From: Fasciola hepatica
Lineage: Eukaryota > Platyhelminthes > Trematoda > Plagiorchiida > Fasciolidae
Assembly (NCBI GenBank): GCA_948099385.1
Contig: CANUEZ040000113.1
Location: forward strand, 5,654,501-5,718,500
Length of the DNA stretch: 64,000 nucleotides
Direction of reading: 5' to 3'
Shown: piece by piece, positions 30,401-40,401 of the stretch
Layout: each line of letters begins with the position of its first letter
Numbering within the stretch: the stretch's first letter is position 1
Made by a program: the position numbers and the translations under genes
The notes under the pieces: model-generated
The model's input: only the letters and a program-made list of their open reading frames with translations
What the model was told of the DNA's origin: nothing
Database searches by the model: none

Positions 30401-33400
30401 ACCGGTCAATTCGATGGCTTGATCGGTAGGATAATTTATCCTCCTATTCGTTCCGATTGTTAGTGCATCTGTTGTCGAATAATCGTATTAACCCTTTCCT
30501 TATTTAATTTTTTGGTGGCGGTAGGAAGGCCAGCAATTCTCCATCGACCGACGTACATAACCTCAGATATAGCTTCTTATTTGGATACCACGGACCCACT
30601 GTTCCTAAAGCGATTGATCTTTATTCCGTTTTAAACCTGTCATTCTGAAGAAAATGATTTCATCCAGTTAGTAGAATGCTTTACTACTTAGATTCTGTTA
30701 GTGTTTATGCGTAATACATTGTCCAGACGCGACGGTCATTCTTGATTTCTGCTTCATATTGTAGAACTTTGTTCGAGGAGGCGTCTAAACTGCGAGGATT
30801 TCTTGTATAGTATAAGGGTGAGAAAGTCTCCGATGAATTGAAAAGTAGACCTTGAAAATTATGAAGGATTAGATCAGTCTCATTAATTTAATCTCCAGCA
30901 TGAGGATGGTTTAAACTAAGGCTTTTTAATGCAGCGCAACCGGGGCTTTTTTCCAATGGGTATTTTTTTATCACACGAAGTGAGTTACAGTTAAAGGGGT
31001 GAGCCCCATAGCTCGAAAACATTTTATAAGAGAAATCTGTGGGGAACGTTCACGTCAGAACCAGTTTGTTGATTTCGCTTTTGAAAAGAGAAAGGTTGTA
31101 GGTGGGTGGAAAGGCAGATAGCAAAGGGTGTTACCGGGGGGAAAAAAGAAGACTAAAAGGTCGAGGCCCAAGATCGAGCGATAGAAACCTGATAAGCGTG
31201 ACTGCGTGCCTGTGTTCGCAATTGGCGTTGAAAAGCAAGGGGAATAGGAAAAACCGAAGCAAGGCTGGAGGAAAAAACTCCAAATAATAGCGGTAAAATA
31301 GGGACAATGAAGCAACTGCCCGGTGACTGCAAATTGGATGTCGAAAGTGGGTCATCTACCAGAGAGATGGCTTTGCTCTGAACCCGGTCGGGAAGAGATG
31401 AAGAAGACAAAGCTCCACCCCACACGTCACAGCAGTATTCAAGTGTGGGACGAATTTGAGCCTTGCACAGTAAGAGGAGATGGGTTGGCTTGAAGAAACG
31501 TCTTGCGCGAAACAGAAAACCAATCTTGCGCGCAGCACGAGATGCGTGGATGAAGACCAAGATATAAAGGAGACGATCGAAAGACCCAGGAAAGGCATCG
31601 AGTTGGAGGAACGAAGGGGAGCCGAATCAAAATATGTAGGGAGAAAAGGAATGGTGTTTGAGAGAAATTGAAAGATGTTTTGGAAACATTGAAAAGAACA
31701 TGATTTTGAGAGCCCCAAGAGGAGGTCTCTTTATGGTTCGAACTGAGCGATATTACAAGGATGCAACGGTCATGGTCGACGTTGACGGTGGCATAATGGG
31801 AGGTGGGATACAAACGGTGGGATTGGAGGTGGTGGATAGGAGATCATTAATAAAAAGCAGAAAGAGGGTGGATGAAAGCACAGAACCTTGGGAAACACCA
31901 GCATTCACGGTAAAAGACTGTGATTTTGCCCCATTGACACGAATGGAGATGGTCCGGCTTCTGACAAAACTCGACGTCTACAACACGAGGGCTGGAAGAA
32001 CCCCAAAAGTGGACAATTTAGACAGTAAACCTTTGTGCCAGACACGATCAAAAAACCTCTATATATCTGGTGACACCAGGTGTGTGTATCCGTACTTATC
32101 GGGTGCCGCTGACCAGGAATGAGAGACCATGGCTAATAGATCACCGCCTTCTCAGACTCACCCATTACGTCAGATACTGATGTTCGTTGCATCTGCTGAC
32201 TGGTCCTCATCTGCCGCTTTCCAACAAGAGCGAAACAGTTGTGTAGTGTTCTTGAGGTTTTTCATTGGGAAATGAGGGGTTCGCACTGCGTGAAAAATTT
32301 TGTGACACCTTTATTTATCCGTAAACGAACACAGGTGCAACAAGAAGAACGATCTCATTGCAAGCGAAAAACTGTATTCTGATTTCGACGAACTATAGTG
32401 AGTACATGGTCAGCTGACATCGGAATGGGAAACAGCCAATAAAAAGCAAGGTCGATGTACACCCAGTGTCTGCGTGAGTGATGCTCTGGATAGGAGTCAG
32501 TAGTCGAATGTGCGTGTACAACATCCGATAACCTTTCTTCTATCTAACATGTGTTCTATTTATGTTGATCCGTGAACCGGAGTTGAGCTTTTTTCTCCGC
32601 TCTCTCCTATCAGCTTTTCTACCTCATGAACCGTATACTCTTCCCACATCCATTTTGCCCCTGTTTCATAGAGGAATCAAAGCTCACGAACCACACAAAC
32701 AAAAACAAAATCTGTTCGCGATTACTCAGGGTGGTCTAGATGCACCAATGCGTGAACATTGTATTGCCGAGATGCTGAAAAGGAAAGATCGGGTAAGTCG
32801 GAACTGATTTAAACCAGTGGTTTTCAGTTTTCTTAGTCTTTACACCTACGAGTTGTTCCTAAGTTGGAATCGACAGTAAGTTGGGGATATTCGAACTTGC
32901 CGACATTATGTTTATTGTGATTGTGCTTGATATTCAAAAGAGCGTGGAGTTCTAGTCATTTCGCAACAGTACATCAACCTGAGGCCCATTTGGAAAGCGT
33001 GGGAAAGAGCTAATTGGCAAAGTGAGAAAGAAGTAGACGCTCTTTTTCTGTCTGTTAATCGCTTTTTCATAGAATGAGATCATGTAAAAGAACACACAGT
33101 CAGAAAGTGAGGTTACCTTGTTTGTCGCACGGTATCCCACCGGAGTCGAACCGACTGGCGAAGTTTTCAGTCAGCTGAATCTCAACGACCGTGATGCATT
33201 CCGGTAATCCAGTCAGATCATGCACCATGAATTACATGCGCTTTCGACTGCTTTACTTGTTATTGATTTTTGCGGCAGCAAACTTGCTTCATTCGTGCAT
33301 AAGTTTTGAAAACGTTTTATTTCTTGTAACTTTTTGCGTTATTCGAATTAGTTTTAGGATTTGAACTACTACAAAACTATTCGTAATACAGTAGTCGTGC

Positions 33401-36400
33401 TCAGTTTGTCACCAGAAGTCTGTATGGTCCATGAGATTATTTAGTTCAGCGGGCATGAGACGATAGGTCAACAAGTTTTGATCTAAGCTTTGTTTGCAGT
33501 CAAGGTCACTGAGATGACAGAAGGTGTATTCGAAATTCTCACTAAAAACGGGGTTCTATAACAATGAAATAATAAGGTCGTTAGAACATGTCAAGCAAAG
33601 AGTAGGGGAACATTCACGATGAATGACGGACATATCCGGGTCATAAACCACCGTCGCTTGATGGCCGGAGGTGAAAGCGGCCCCGCTCAAGATTACCGAC
33701 TGCTCTGAACAGGAAAGAGAATAACCGATTGTAGAACCGAGTAATTGTCCAATTCAGAGTTTTATATGCCGTGTCGTAATCCGTAGCCAAACTTAGTGAA
33801 CGGGAAAAATCGATGGTGTTACAATGATCAACAAGTTTAGCGGTACTGGCAGTAGTAGTAGTAGCGATTTTTCACTTAAGATATTCCAGTTATTCTTTTT
33901 GGTGTTAGCCAGTGTTAATTACTGGTCGTAATTAGAGTTTGTCCTTCTACTTTGTATTTAGTTACTTATGAGTAGCGCGTACGTACATCGTGAACCTCGG
34001 ACATTCGTAATGTATTTTCTGCGTTTCTAGGGTAGCATATTGGTTTATACTCGAGTTTTACGGTGCCTATTATATGAACAGTTCACGTAACTATTCATAG
34101 CTTTGTTCCCTCAAAGGTTTACATCTATACTGTTATATAATCCTTCTTAGTGTTTCATTTGTTCTGCTGAGCGGAAGCTCGAACTCTCAGCCTTAGCGTT
34201 CCAATTACCACACTCCGCGATTGGCCATCACACGTCAACCGCATTACCAGATCTAGTGCCGGATTCGTCCATTCATTTAGGCGTGTGCTCTCGTTTGTCC
34301 CACAGATTTAGCTTATTTGTACTTATTTGTTAATAACTCTTTAGTATTGCAACTACAGTCTAATTCACGCCTTTGTAAATGATTTATTGATTCTTGACGG
34401 TAAAAGTTTTCTGATTTACTGGTTTTTACTGTAACCGAACTGCGCAAGTTTCGTTCAGCTGCTTGCTAAGTGGACCGTTTTTATTTTCTGCGCTGTGCTG
34501 ATTTTCGGAAAGTTACTTCCCACTGTTCTCGGTTTCTCACTTGGCTGTAAGTCTTTTCCTTACCGTATATTTATGCTTATTGTATTGTTTAGTACCACGA
34601 ATTATTGATAAGCACGGTCATCCGATTGGAATTTGTTCTATTGCCCGTAACCGTGTTCTGCACATATCGTGCGTGTAGCTAGTGAGACTAAGTCTCCGCT
34701 GGATTCACAGCCCTAGACACCGCGATAGTCGCAACAACCAGTCTAATCTACTTTTTGTAAACTGCAGAATTGTACCGTCAACTGTTATTCGATGAAGCAC
34801 CAGGAATAAGCTTATTTGTCATCTTGCATTCTCGTATAAGCCCATCACTTTAGTGTGTTTATCTTAGTTTGCGTCATGATGTGCTTATGTTTCTTGCCCC
34901 AAACACTCTGTTGGCTGGATTACCAGTTCGTGATTCTCCGCTGTCTCCTCCAGGTTGCCGGCTTTGCCATCGGTGGACTTAGTGGTGGTGAGGCTAAGGA
35001 CGACTTCTGGCGCATGGTTCATCTGTCCACCAAGGCCCTGCCCACGGATCGGCCGAGGTACTTGATGGGTGTCGGATTCCCAGTCGATCTGATTGTGTGC
35101 GTGGCTTTGGGATGTGACATGTTCGATTGTGTCTATCCTACTCGAACCGGACGCTTTGGTCATGCCTTGGTCTCCTGGGGCCAGGTAAGTAGCAAGCGAG
35201 TCTGTGAGCGACTACCTGGAAAAGTGGGATTCATTTTTTACTTACTGTGACTAGTATTAGTAGTCAAATGTTTGCCGTAAATATTATGAATGGAGAGGAA
35301 ATCTAGTGCTACCGCAAAGATGGCTTCCTCTACTACTGTTGTGCAGTGTGCATACTACTTGCTGAACACGTAAGTAGTTGGCTTCTGAATCACAATTATA
35401 GATAGTAGTGAAACGACATGGAATGCGACTACGTCAGACCGACTGAGCGTAATGAGGTAAAGCATAGCATACGAACCACGTGATTGTATCCTCTAATTGG
35501 ATAGCGACTGTCTTCGAGTGAACCGGACAAGTAAGCAAGTAAACCCTGTTGATATTGTTGACTGCTTTTGGTGATTCCCGAACGAGCGTCTACCAAAAAA
35601 CAATCTATTTACCCGGCACGTCTTACGATCTATCACGATTGGTGCTATGACCATGTTGGATCTCCCTTGGCCGGAGCCATTCGATGACGGGGATGTAAGG
35701 AGCTTGCTGGAGGAGTTCGAGGGCTAGGCGGAGCTCTCGGGGACCGAGTTGGACCGGGGTAAGTTGGCTTCCCTTTGAGCGCTTTTCAAGGACAGAACGC
35801 GGGCGGTGCTGGATGCGGCTCGAAGAGGCTTGAGGGAGGTGAAGTGGGTCGCCGTGAGGGAAGCCCTTACCGCAGGATTATACACCTGGTCGACCGTCAG
35901 GATGCGATGCCGCGGTTCAAGGCTGCCCAGTTGGGGTTTGGTGTGGACTCGTTGGTGTGTCGTCGCGCTCCGTTCACTCTTGGATCGTCAGTTTCCCACG
36001 CTAGATGAGGCGTCACGGGCTTTACTATTGGCGGACCGACTTTTGGACAATCTACCGGAACCCTTTCGACAAATGGTCCGCATCGCCCTTGTCTTTCGTT
36101 CCAGGGATGCGTCCCAGCCCGTGGACGTGGCTCCTGAATTGGCCATTTTTGATGTGCTGCTGGTAAATACGGCTTCTGTCGATGAATTGAGAATGAACAA
36201 TGAACTTGTAGAGTAGACATCCGGGCCGGAAAATTTGAACCTGGAAGAGAGAGAGCAGCGAATGTTGAAGAGCCGGACGAAACTTGTTCTCCGTGTTGTG
36301 AAAATGTGGAACAAGTTTGGTGCGAACATCTTGAACTGCCGCAGGGCGTCGCGAGAAATGAAGACGGGTCAACTGATGCAGTCGTCATTGGAGCCTTAGA

Positions 36401-38132
36401 CTGTGGGTCAAGTCAGACACAAGGTCAAACTAATGAGCGTTGCCTGCTTGAGGCAGAAGAAATCGACTATTACTCTGATACTATAAAGGAATTTTGAAGG
36501 TGGTGGTGTTGTTGCACACGGAGAAAAGATGTGGCCAACCTATTGGATGCTCAGTCATACTGTACGTGCACTAAAGCAATCCAAAGCCGTCTTGCTTGAT
36601 AAACACAATAATTGAGCAATATTGTGAAATGTTATACTTATCCAATTACTGGAGAAGCTGTAGTTTCATCAAAAAACCTCAGACAAGCAGAATCGAGACA
36701 GCCGTTTTTGTTATTCTTCAACGTCATTTTTCGGTGTTTTGTCTCATAGTCCGTCGACCTTCACTTGACATTCGACCCCCCCCCATTGACAAGATTTATA
36801 AATGAGGCTTTTTGCATCTGACAGTATGTTGTCATGCCTCTCTTGCTATTTCCTTAACCTGCTGTTGAAACACGAAGCCTATTGATGGATCAATTAAGCT
36901 CTCACCATCATGTAGTGACATACTGCGACGGCACAATACTCACTTTATCATCCGAACATAGTAATGCTTGCCATAAGCGATCCACAAAGATTTTTCATGG
37001 CTCAGCTTACTCTTTTCCTAATGGTTTTGGTCCGTTTCCTCCACGGTTTTCATTACAAACATATTCATGCTCGCACTTCGGCCCACAGCAGCAGTTCGAC
37101 TCTTCTCTATCCAGCAAGGTTTTGTACAACCCAGTTTCTGCAATGTCTCAACTCACTAAACCGTTGGATCGCCCGAGGCCCTTACTGTTCATTACCACAG
37201 ATGTTATTTTCTGGACTGCTTTATTTACTTTTCGAGGATGCGAACGATTATTATATACTGAATAATAGTACAAAGCAGTTACTGCCGAACTGTGATGTTA
37301 TGTTTTCTGTACTGAATTGCCCCGCCACCAGTTTTCACTCTCATAAATAGAGTTGGATTGTCGATTCATTATTTTCCCATGTGGTGTGGAACTGAGTTCG
37401 ATTCGGAGAATATCGAGGAAAGCGATGCGTCGCGCGATATCAAAGCATTTGTGATTCGGTAACAGCACTGTTTTGGGTATTAGTAGTCAGTCGATGTTCC
37501 GGTCATCGTGATTAGCCTTTCTCAAGATTGGTTTACACTCGAGAAGGATAACACGCGGTAACAAAAAAGCCGACCGATTACCGACATTTTGGATAATACA
37601 CTGTTCCGAATGTCAAACGCTTGCGCAGCCCGTCACCTTGTTATTCGCTAATTCAAATCGGTTTTATTTTTCTGTTTCTCAGCTCAATTTGCGTCAGGCT
37701 CGTTATAAATCTGATTTTCGTCCTATGGAAGAAGATTGTCCCTGTCCAGCATGCACGCGACCCCTGTCTCGTGCGTTTATTCATGCGTCTCTGTCTGGGC
37801 ACCAGGTATGTGCCTCTTCTCTTATCAGTGTACACAATCTCACCTACATGTTTGGTCTCATGAAACGCGCTAGAGAGGCGATCACGGCACACAGTTTCCC
37901 TCAGTTTGTTCGTGAATTTTTCCGCAAACGCTGCTACCAATCACCCAGTGCTGGTGGTGATCCAGCCGGATCTCGTATCGAATACGAGGATACCCGACCC
38001 CCGTCTTGGGCTGTGGATGCATTGTCCAAAGTGGGAATTGATATATCCGATCTGGGCTACCCTGATGACCGGGAATCCACACCATCTTTGATCGTGAATG
38101 AGTCAGATTTGAAGCGGACGAAAATTGACTGA
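27147..38132 (+). CDS. QTRT1: Queuine tRNA-ribosyltransferase catalytic subunit
   Basis: Five exons (27147-27431, 30136-30425, 32672-32792, 34954-35184, 37683-38132) join in phase to about 458 residues ending at TGA. The family exchanges guanine-34 of GUN-anticodon tRNAs for queuine; in animals the catalytic subunit pairs with QTRT2, often at the mitochondrial outer membrane. Seen here in order: [38 protein letters not shown] (substrate-binding Asp), [33 protein letters not shown] (base-recognition loop), [25 protein letters not shown] (catalytic Asp motif), and the zinc site CPCPAC...H. All catalytic motifs look intact. No Met lies in the first exon before the conserved core, so an upstream initiator exon is missing. 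A C-terminal extension of about 55 residues follows the usual end. Introns hold an RTE-derived repeat, a Jockey relic and a gag relic. Confidence 0.93.
27840..27920 (+). repeat. tRNA-like SINE head in QTRT1 intron 1
   Basis: AGTGGTCGAACGG (A-box-like) and GCGGGTTCGAACCC (B box) with tRNA-like spacing. The T stem has two mismatches, so it is a pseudo-tRNA. Confidence 0.45.
27921..29361. other. QTRT1 intron 1, mostly unrecognised
   Basis: A short hairpin-forming stretch (GGTCCTTTTCAGGACC, about 28336) and T-rich sequence. No coding signal. Confidence 0.4.
29362..29976 (+). repeat. RTE 5'-UTR-like repeat with TA-rich tail, copy 2
   Basis: Matches 8983-9558 almost end to end (TCTGCTGAGGAAGTCCT, GCCCGGCGCTCTC, GGCGTATGA, ACCCCTTCCTCCCCGATT) and stops after the same CACAGTCTGAAATCAG, followed by ATATATTATATAAC. 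Confidence 0.6.
30136..30425 (+). CDS. QTRT1: QTRT1 exon with the DSGGFQ active-site motif
   Basis: Starts [11 protein letters not shown] after ACAAACAG and runs through [11 protein letters not shown] to SIRWLD plus two bases (CG|GTAGGA), phase 2. Confidence 0.85.
31080..32070 (-). mobile_element. Jockey-like LINE RT relic
   Basis: On the - strand: [18 protein letters not shown] (motif A), [37 protein letters not shown] (motif B), a damaged YADD region, then [34 protein letters not shown] and [13 protein letters not shown]. This thumb/C-terminal pattern is that of Jockey-type elements, not RTE or CR1. Several frameshifts. It lies in QTRT1 intron 2, antisense to the gene. Confidence 0.65.
32672..32792 (+). 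CDS. QTRT1: QTRT1 exon with the QGGLD motif
   Basis: TTTCATAG acceptor. The first base completes an Arg codon from the previous exon; then GIKAHEP...[11 protein letters not shown]...MLKRKDR, ending at GTAAGT in phase 0. Confidence 0.85.
32793..34953. other. QTRT1 intron 3 with two tRNA-like remnants
   Basis: Reverse complements at about 33130-33200 (CAGTCGGTTCGACTCCGG) and 34150-34240 (GATGGCCAATCGCGG, GAGTTCGAGC) look like SINE heads with B-box matches. The rest is unrecognised. Confidence 0.35.
34954..35184 (+). CDS. QTRT1: QTRT1 exon with GGLSGGE and catalytic DMFDC motif
   Basis: CTCCTCCAG acceptor and CAG|GTAAGT donor, 77 codons, phase 0 at both ends. It holds [21 protein letters not shown] and [17 protein letters not shown]. 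Confidence 0.88.
35430..35530 (+). repeat. Short interspersed repeat, copy 1
   Basis: CTGAGCGTAATGAGGT...TTGTATCCTCTAATTGGATA aligns with 39527-39600. Class unknown. Confidence 0.4.
35640..36230 (+). pseudogene. LTR-retrotransposon gag relic
   Basis: GC-rich block with [20 protein letters not shown] near its start, [18 protein letters not shown], then in another frame [20 protein letters not shown] and [19 protein letters not shown]. The helical, charged pattern and N-terminal FD.GD...F box are gag-like (Metaviridae style). One stop and one frameshift break it. No pol or LTRs beside it. Similar GC-richness suggests, but does not show, a link to the solo LTR at 6136. It lies in QTRT1 intron 4. 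Confidence 0.45.
36930..37350 (+). repeat. Interspersed repeat of unknown class (uninterrupted copy)
   Basis: Aligns with the sequence on both sides of RTE element 1 (17556-17850 and about 13680-13735, reverse complement), so it acts as an empty-site paralog. Two overlapping frames are open but neither is recognisable. Confidence 0.5.
37487..37545 (-). repeat. Hammerhead-like repeat, degenerate copy
   Basis: Reverse complement shares GTAAACCAATCTTGAGAAAGGCTA and GTCGACTGACTAC-like ends with the repeat split at 44072/47620. The GAAAC block is mutated (GGAAC). Confidence 0.4.
37683..38132 (+). CDS. QTRT1: QTRT1 terminal exon with zinc-binding site
   Basis: Starts after [30 protein letters not shown] supplies the zinc cysteines, followed by the conserved [17 protein letters not shown] segment whose His is the fourth ligand. 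The tail after LSKVGIDI is fluke-specific and Asp/Glu/Ser-rich. Stop TGA. Confidence 0.88.
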   Translation, partial: LNLRQARYKSDFRPMEEDCPCPACTRPLSRAFIHASLSGHQVCASSLISVHNLTYMFGLMKRAREAITAHSFPQFVREFFRKRCYQSPSAGGDPAGSRIEYEDTRPPSWAVDALSKVGIDISDLGYPDDRESTPSLIVNESDLKRTKID

Positions 38133-40247
38133 ACATAGTTGTGTACAGTTCCGCCTCTCTTTATTCACGCAACAAATATTGGAATACACGACGTTTTTGA
38201 TACTGTTCCGTCTTTCTTCTATTATCTTTCCAGTCACACGATAGGTCTGCTTCGGGTGTTTGTGAGCTTCTACATTTTGTTTGGTTGACTTAGTATCGAC
38301 TTACATTTGAGATCAAAGTGTGTAGGCGGATATGTATCATCTAGGATTTCATTCCCAAGCCAATACAGTCACATCCAAATGGGAATGAAATGAGACGAAC
38401 TACGAGAACACGTGCAGTCGGTCCGTTTGTTAGTTGGTCGGTTATCCGGCTAATTAATCGATAGCCAGAATGACGGTAAAATTGATCGTCACAGTCAATG
38501 GTCCGGATCGGCATCTTGTTTTTTTTGGAGGGGTGGGGGTGGGGGTTGGTGTCATCGACATCTGGTCATGGAAGTTCAAATTCGTGGACCGACTTATTTT
38601 GTGAACACAGTCTAGGTGGTAATAGCCTGACGTGACCTTTCGTTGCCTTTATACTATAATGTGAGTGTAATGACTTGAGGGGTGAAATCACCGAAAAAGA
38701 TACGTTCGCCTGCACCCTAATTTACGATGGCAAACGGGGGTATCTTCCGTATACCGAAGAACTACCGAGACTTGTTTTAGTTCACGAGTAGTGTACTGTG
38801 AAGATCGGGAGTGTTTCGTCGAAAATAGCAGGGATGATTCGAAGAGAAATTTTCTCGGTCATTCCAACTTGGACGAAAAATCACTATGAGAGTCTTATTC
38901 CATCCTATTATATGTCCACTGTAATATAATGATAACCCACGAATCATATGATGACCCTAGTAGGTGAAATGCTGATGTCATCCGGTGAAGCACAATTTGC
39001 AGCATACTTCTTTTCAAGCTGAGTAATGAAAAAGCTGGTAATGTTTTGCCCGTTCTTATTCTGCATGTCTGAATCACCGTTTAAGAAAATCAACGTTTTC
39101 AACTATACTTTCACCCTGTCATCCGGTTGTATGTTTCAGAGCTCTTGGCTATCTGCCAATTAGTCCGGTAATTCCCCTTTCTAATGGACTCCTGAATACG
39201 TTTTCAAAGTGATCCTTGCTTTGATTATCTAATTCGAGTCACATTGTTGACTCAGAATCCCGGTTGTATCGTTCACTTTGCTAGTCAATGGTTTCGTTTC
39301 ACATTCCCGTTTGTGGTAAGTGCTGTTTGATTTCGTTCGACTAACTCGTCTCATCGTTTATCGGCCAATATTTCAGTAGCATTCGTTTGTATAGATTTAC
39401 AGCTTGCATAACGCGGCTCCATCGTATTACTCAGCGGTGACTGATTCAATACGGGCGTGGTGGAGTGTTGATACTACCCGGAAACAATTGCCCACCGCGG
39501 AATGACAACCAACTGGGTTACACCACATAAACTGAACGCAATGAGATGAACCAAATCATACAAACAGCTTGGTTGTATCCTCCGACCGAATAATGACTGG
39601 CATAGAGTGGGCTGAATATCGCGGAAACAACGAGCGGTGTTGTTACGGCTGAATTATTTTAGTGTTCTCCACATTTCTGGTTTCTGTGAACATCTTGTGG
39701 ACTATTACATGAAGTCGCAAAGGTCCGAGCTCCATGCGAGACCAGTTACAACTGGGATTTAATCAACAGATCAAAAGTATCGGTCACTACACATGCTTCA
39801 TTAGTTAATCCATGAGCAAACTAGCGTTGCTCTCTTTGTCTGATTCTCTCAGTTTCACTTTTCTCTCACTGTTATTCCGCCATCCTACCGATGTCCATTC
39901 TCAGTCGTCGATTTTTTCGGATTTAGATCAAACTAAGCTGGGATCATCCTAGTTATAGGATTTACGTAACTGATACAGACTTAATAAAAGTATCTAGACT
40001 TGGCCATAAAAAGCATCAACATGACAATCGGAATAATTCGGAAACGAAACTTGAACAGAATGTGTAGTAGAATGTTAGGTATCTCGAATTTCCTTGACTG
40101 AATCATAGTAGTCAATAATTGCGGTTTTTTTCTTCATTACCAGTGATTGAGCGCCGGCCAAATATCACAGTTCGTTTTAAATTTTGACCATTCCCGTTTC
40201 TCCCCTCCAAACCTATCCTCGTTCTTCTCTTTACCAATCGGACTAAG
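38133..40247. other. QTRT1-PIGB intergenic region
   Basis: Contains a G-rich run (38526-38550) and a short repeat at about 39500-39640 shared with 35430. No gene recognised; the PIGB promoter and first exon may be here. Confidence 0.35.
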
Positions 40248-40401
40248 CCACGCGTGTGTGGAGCCGCTTGTTTGAGAACGAATACAAACTGTTCGCATTC
40301 TTGGTTGTTTTTCGCCTCGTAAATGCACTTATTCAGCAAACAGCATTTGTTCCCGATGAATTTTGGCAGTCGATAGAAGTGGCACATCATTGGGTATTTG
40401 G
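40248..40401 (+). CDS. PIGB: PIGB exon with the VPDE catalytic loop
   Basis: An in-frame stop just upstream limits the 5' end to the GACTAAG acceptor, which has a good pyrimidine tract. It reads LFENEYKLFAF...TAFVPDEFWQSIEVAHHWVF and ends GG|GTAAGT in phase 2. Confidence 0.78.

Noticed and set aside
35775..36388. Several overlapping open frames on both strands in the GC-rich block
   Set aside because: High GC lengthens chance frames; only the gag-like series on the + strand has a protein pattern.
36964..37350. A 128-codon open frame in QTRT1 intron 4 as a gene
   Set aside because: It lies wholly in a repeat that also flanks RTE element 1, and the frame is not conserved in that copy.
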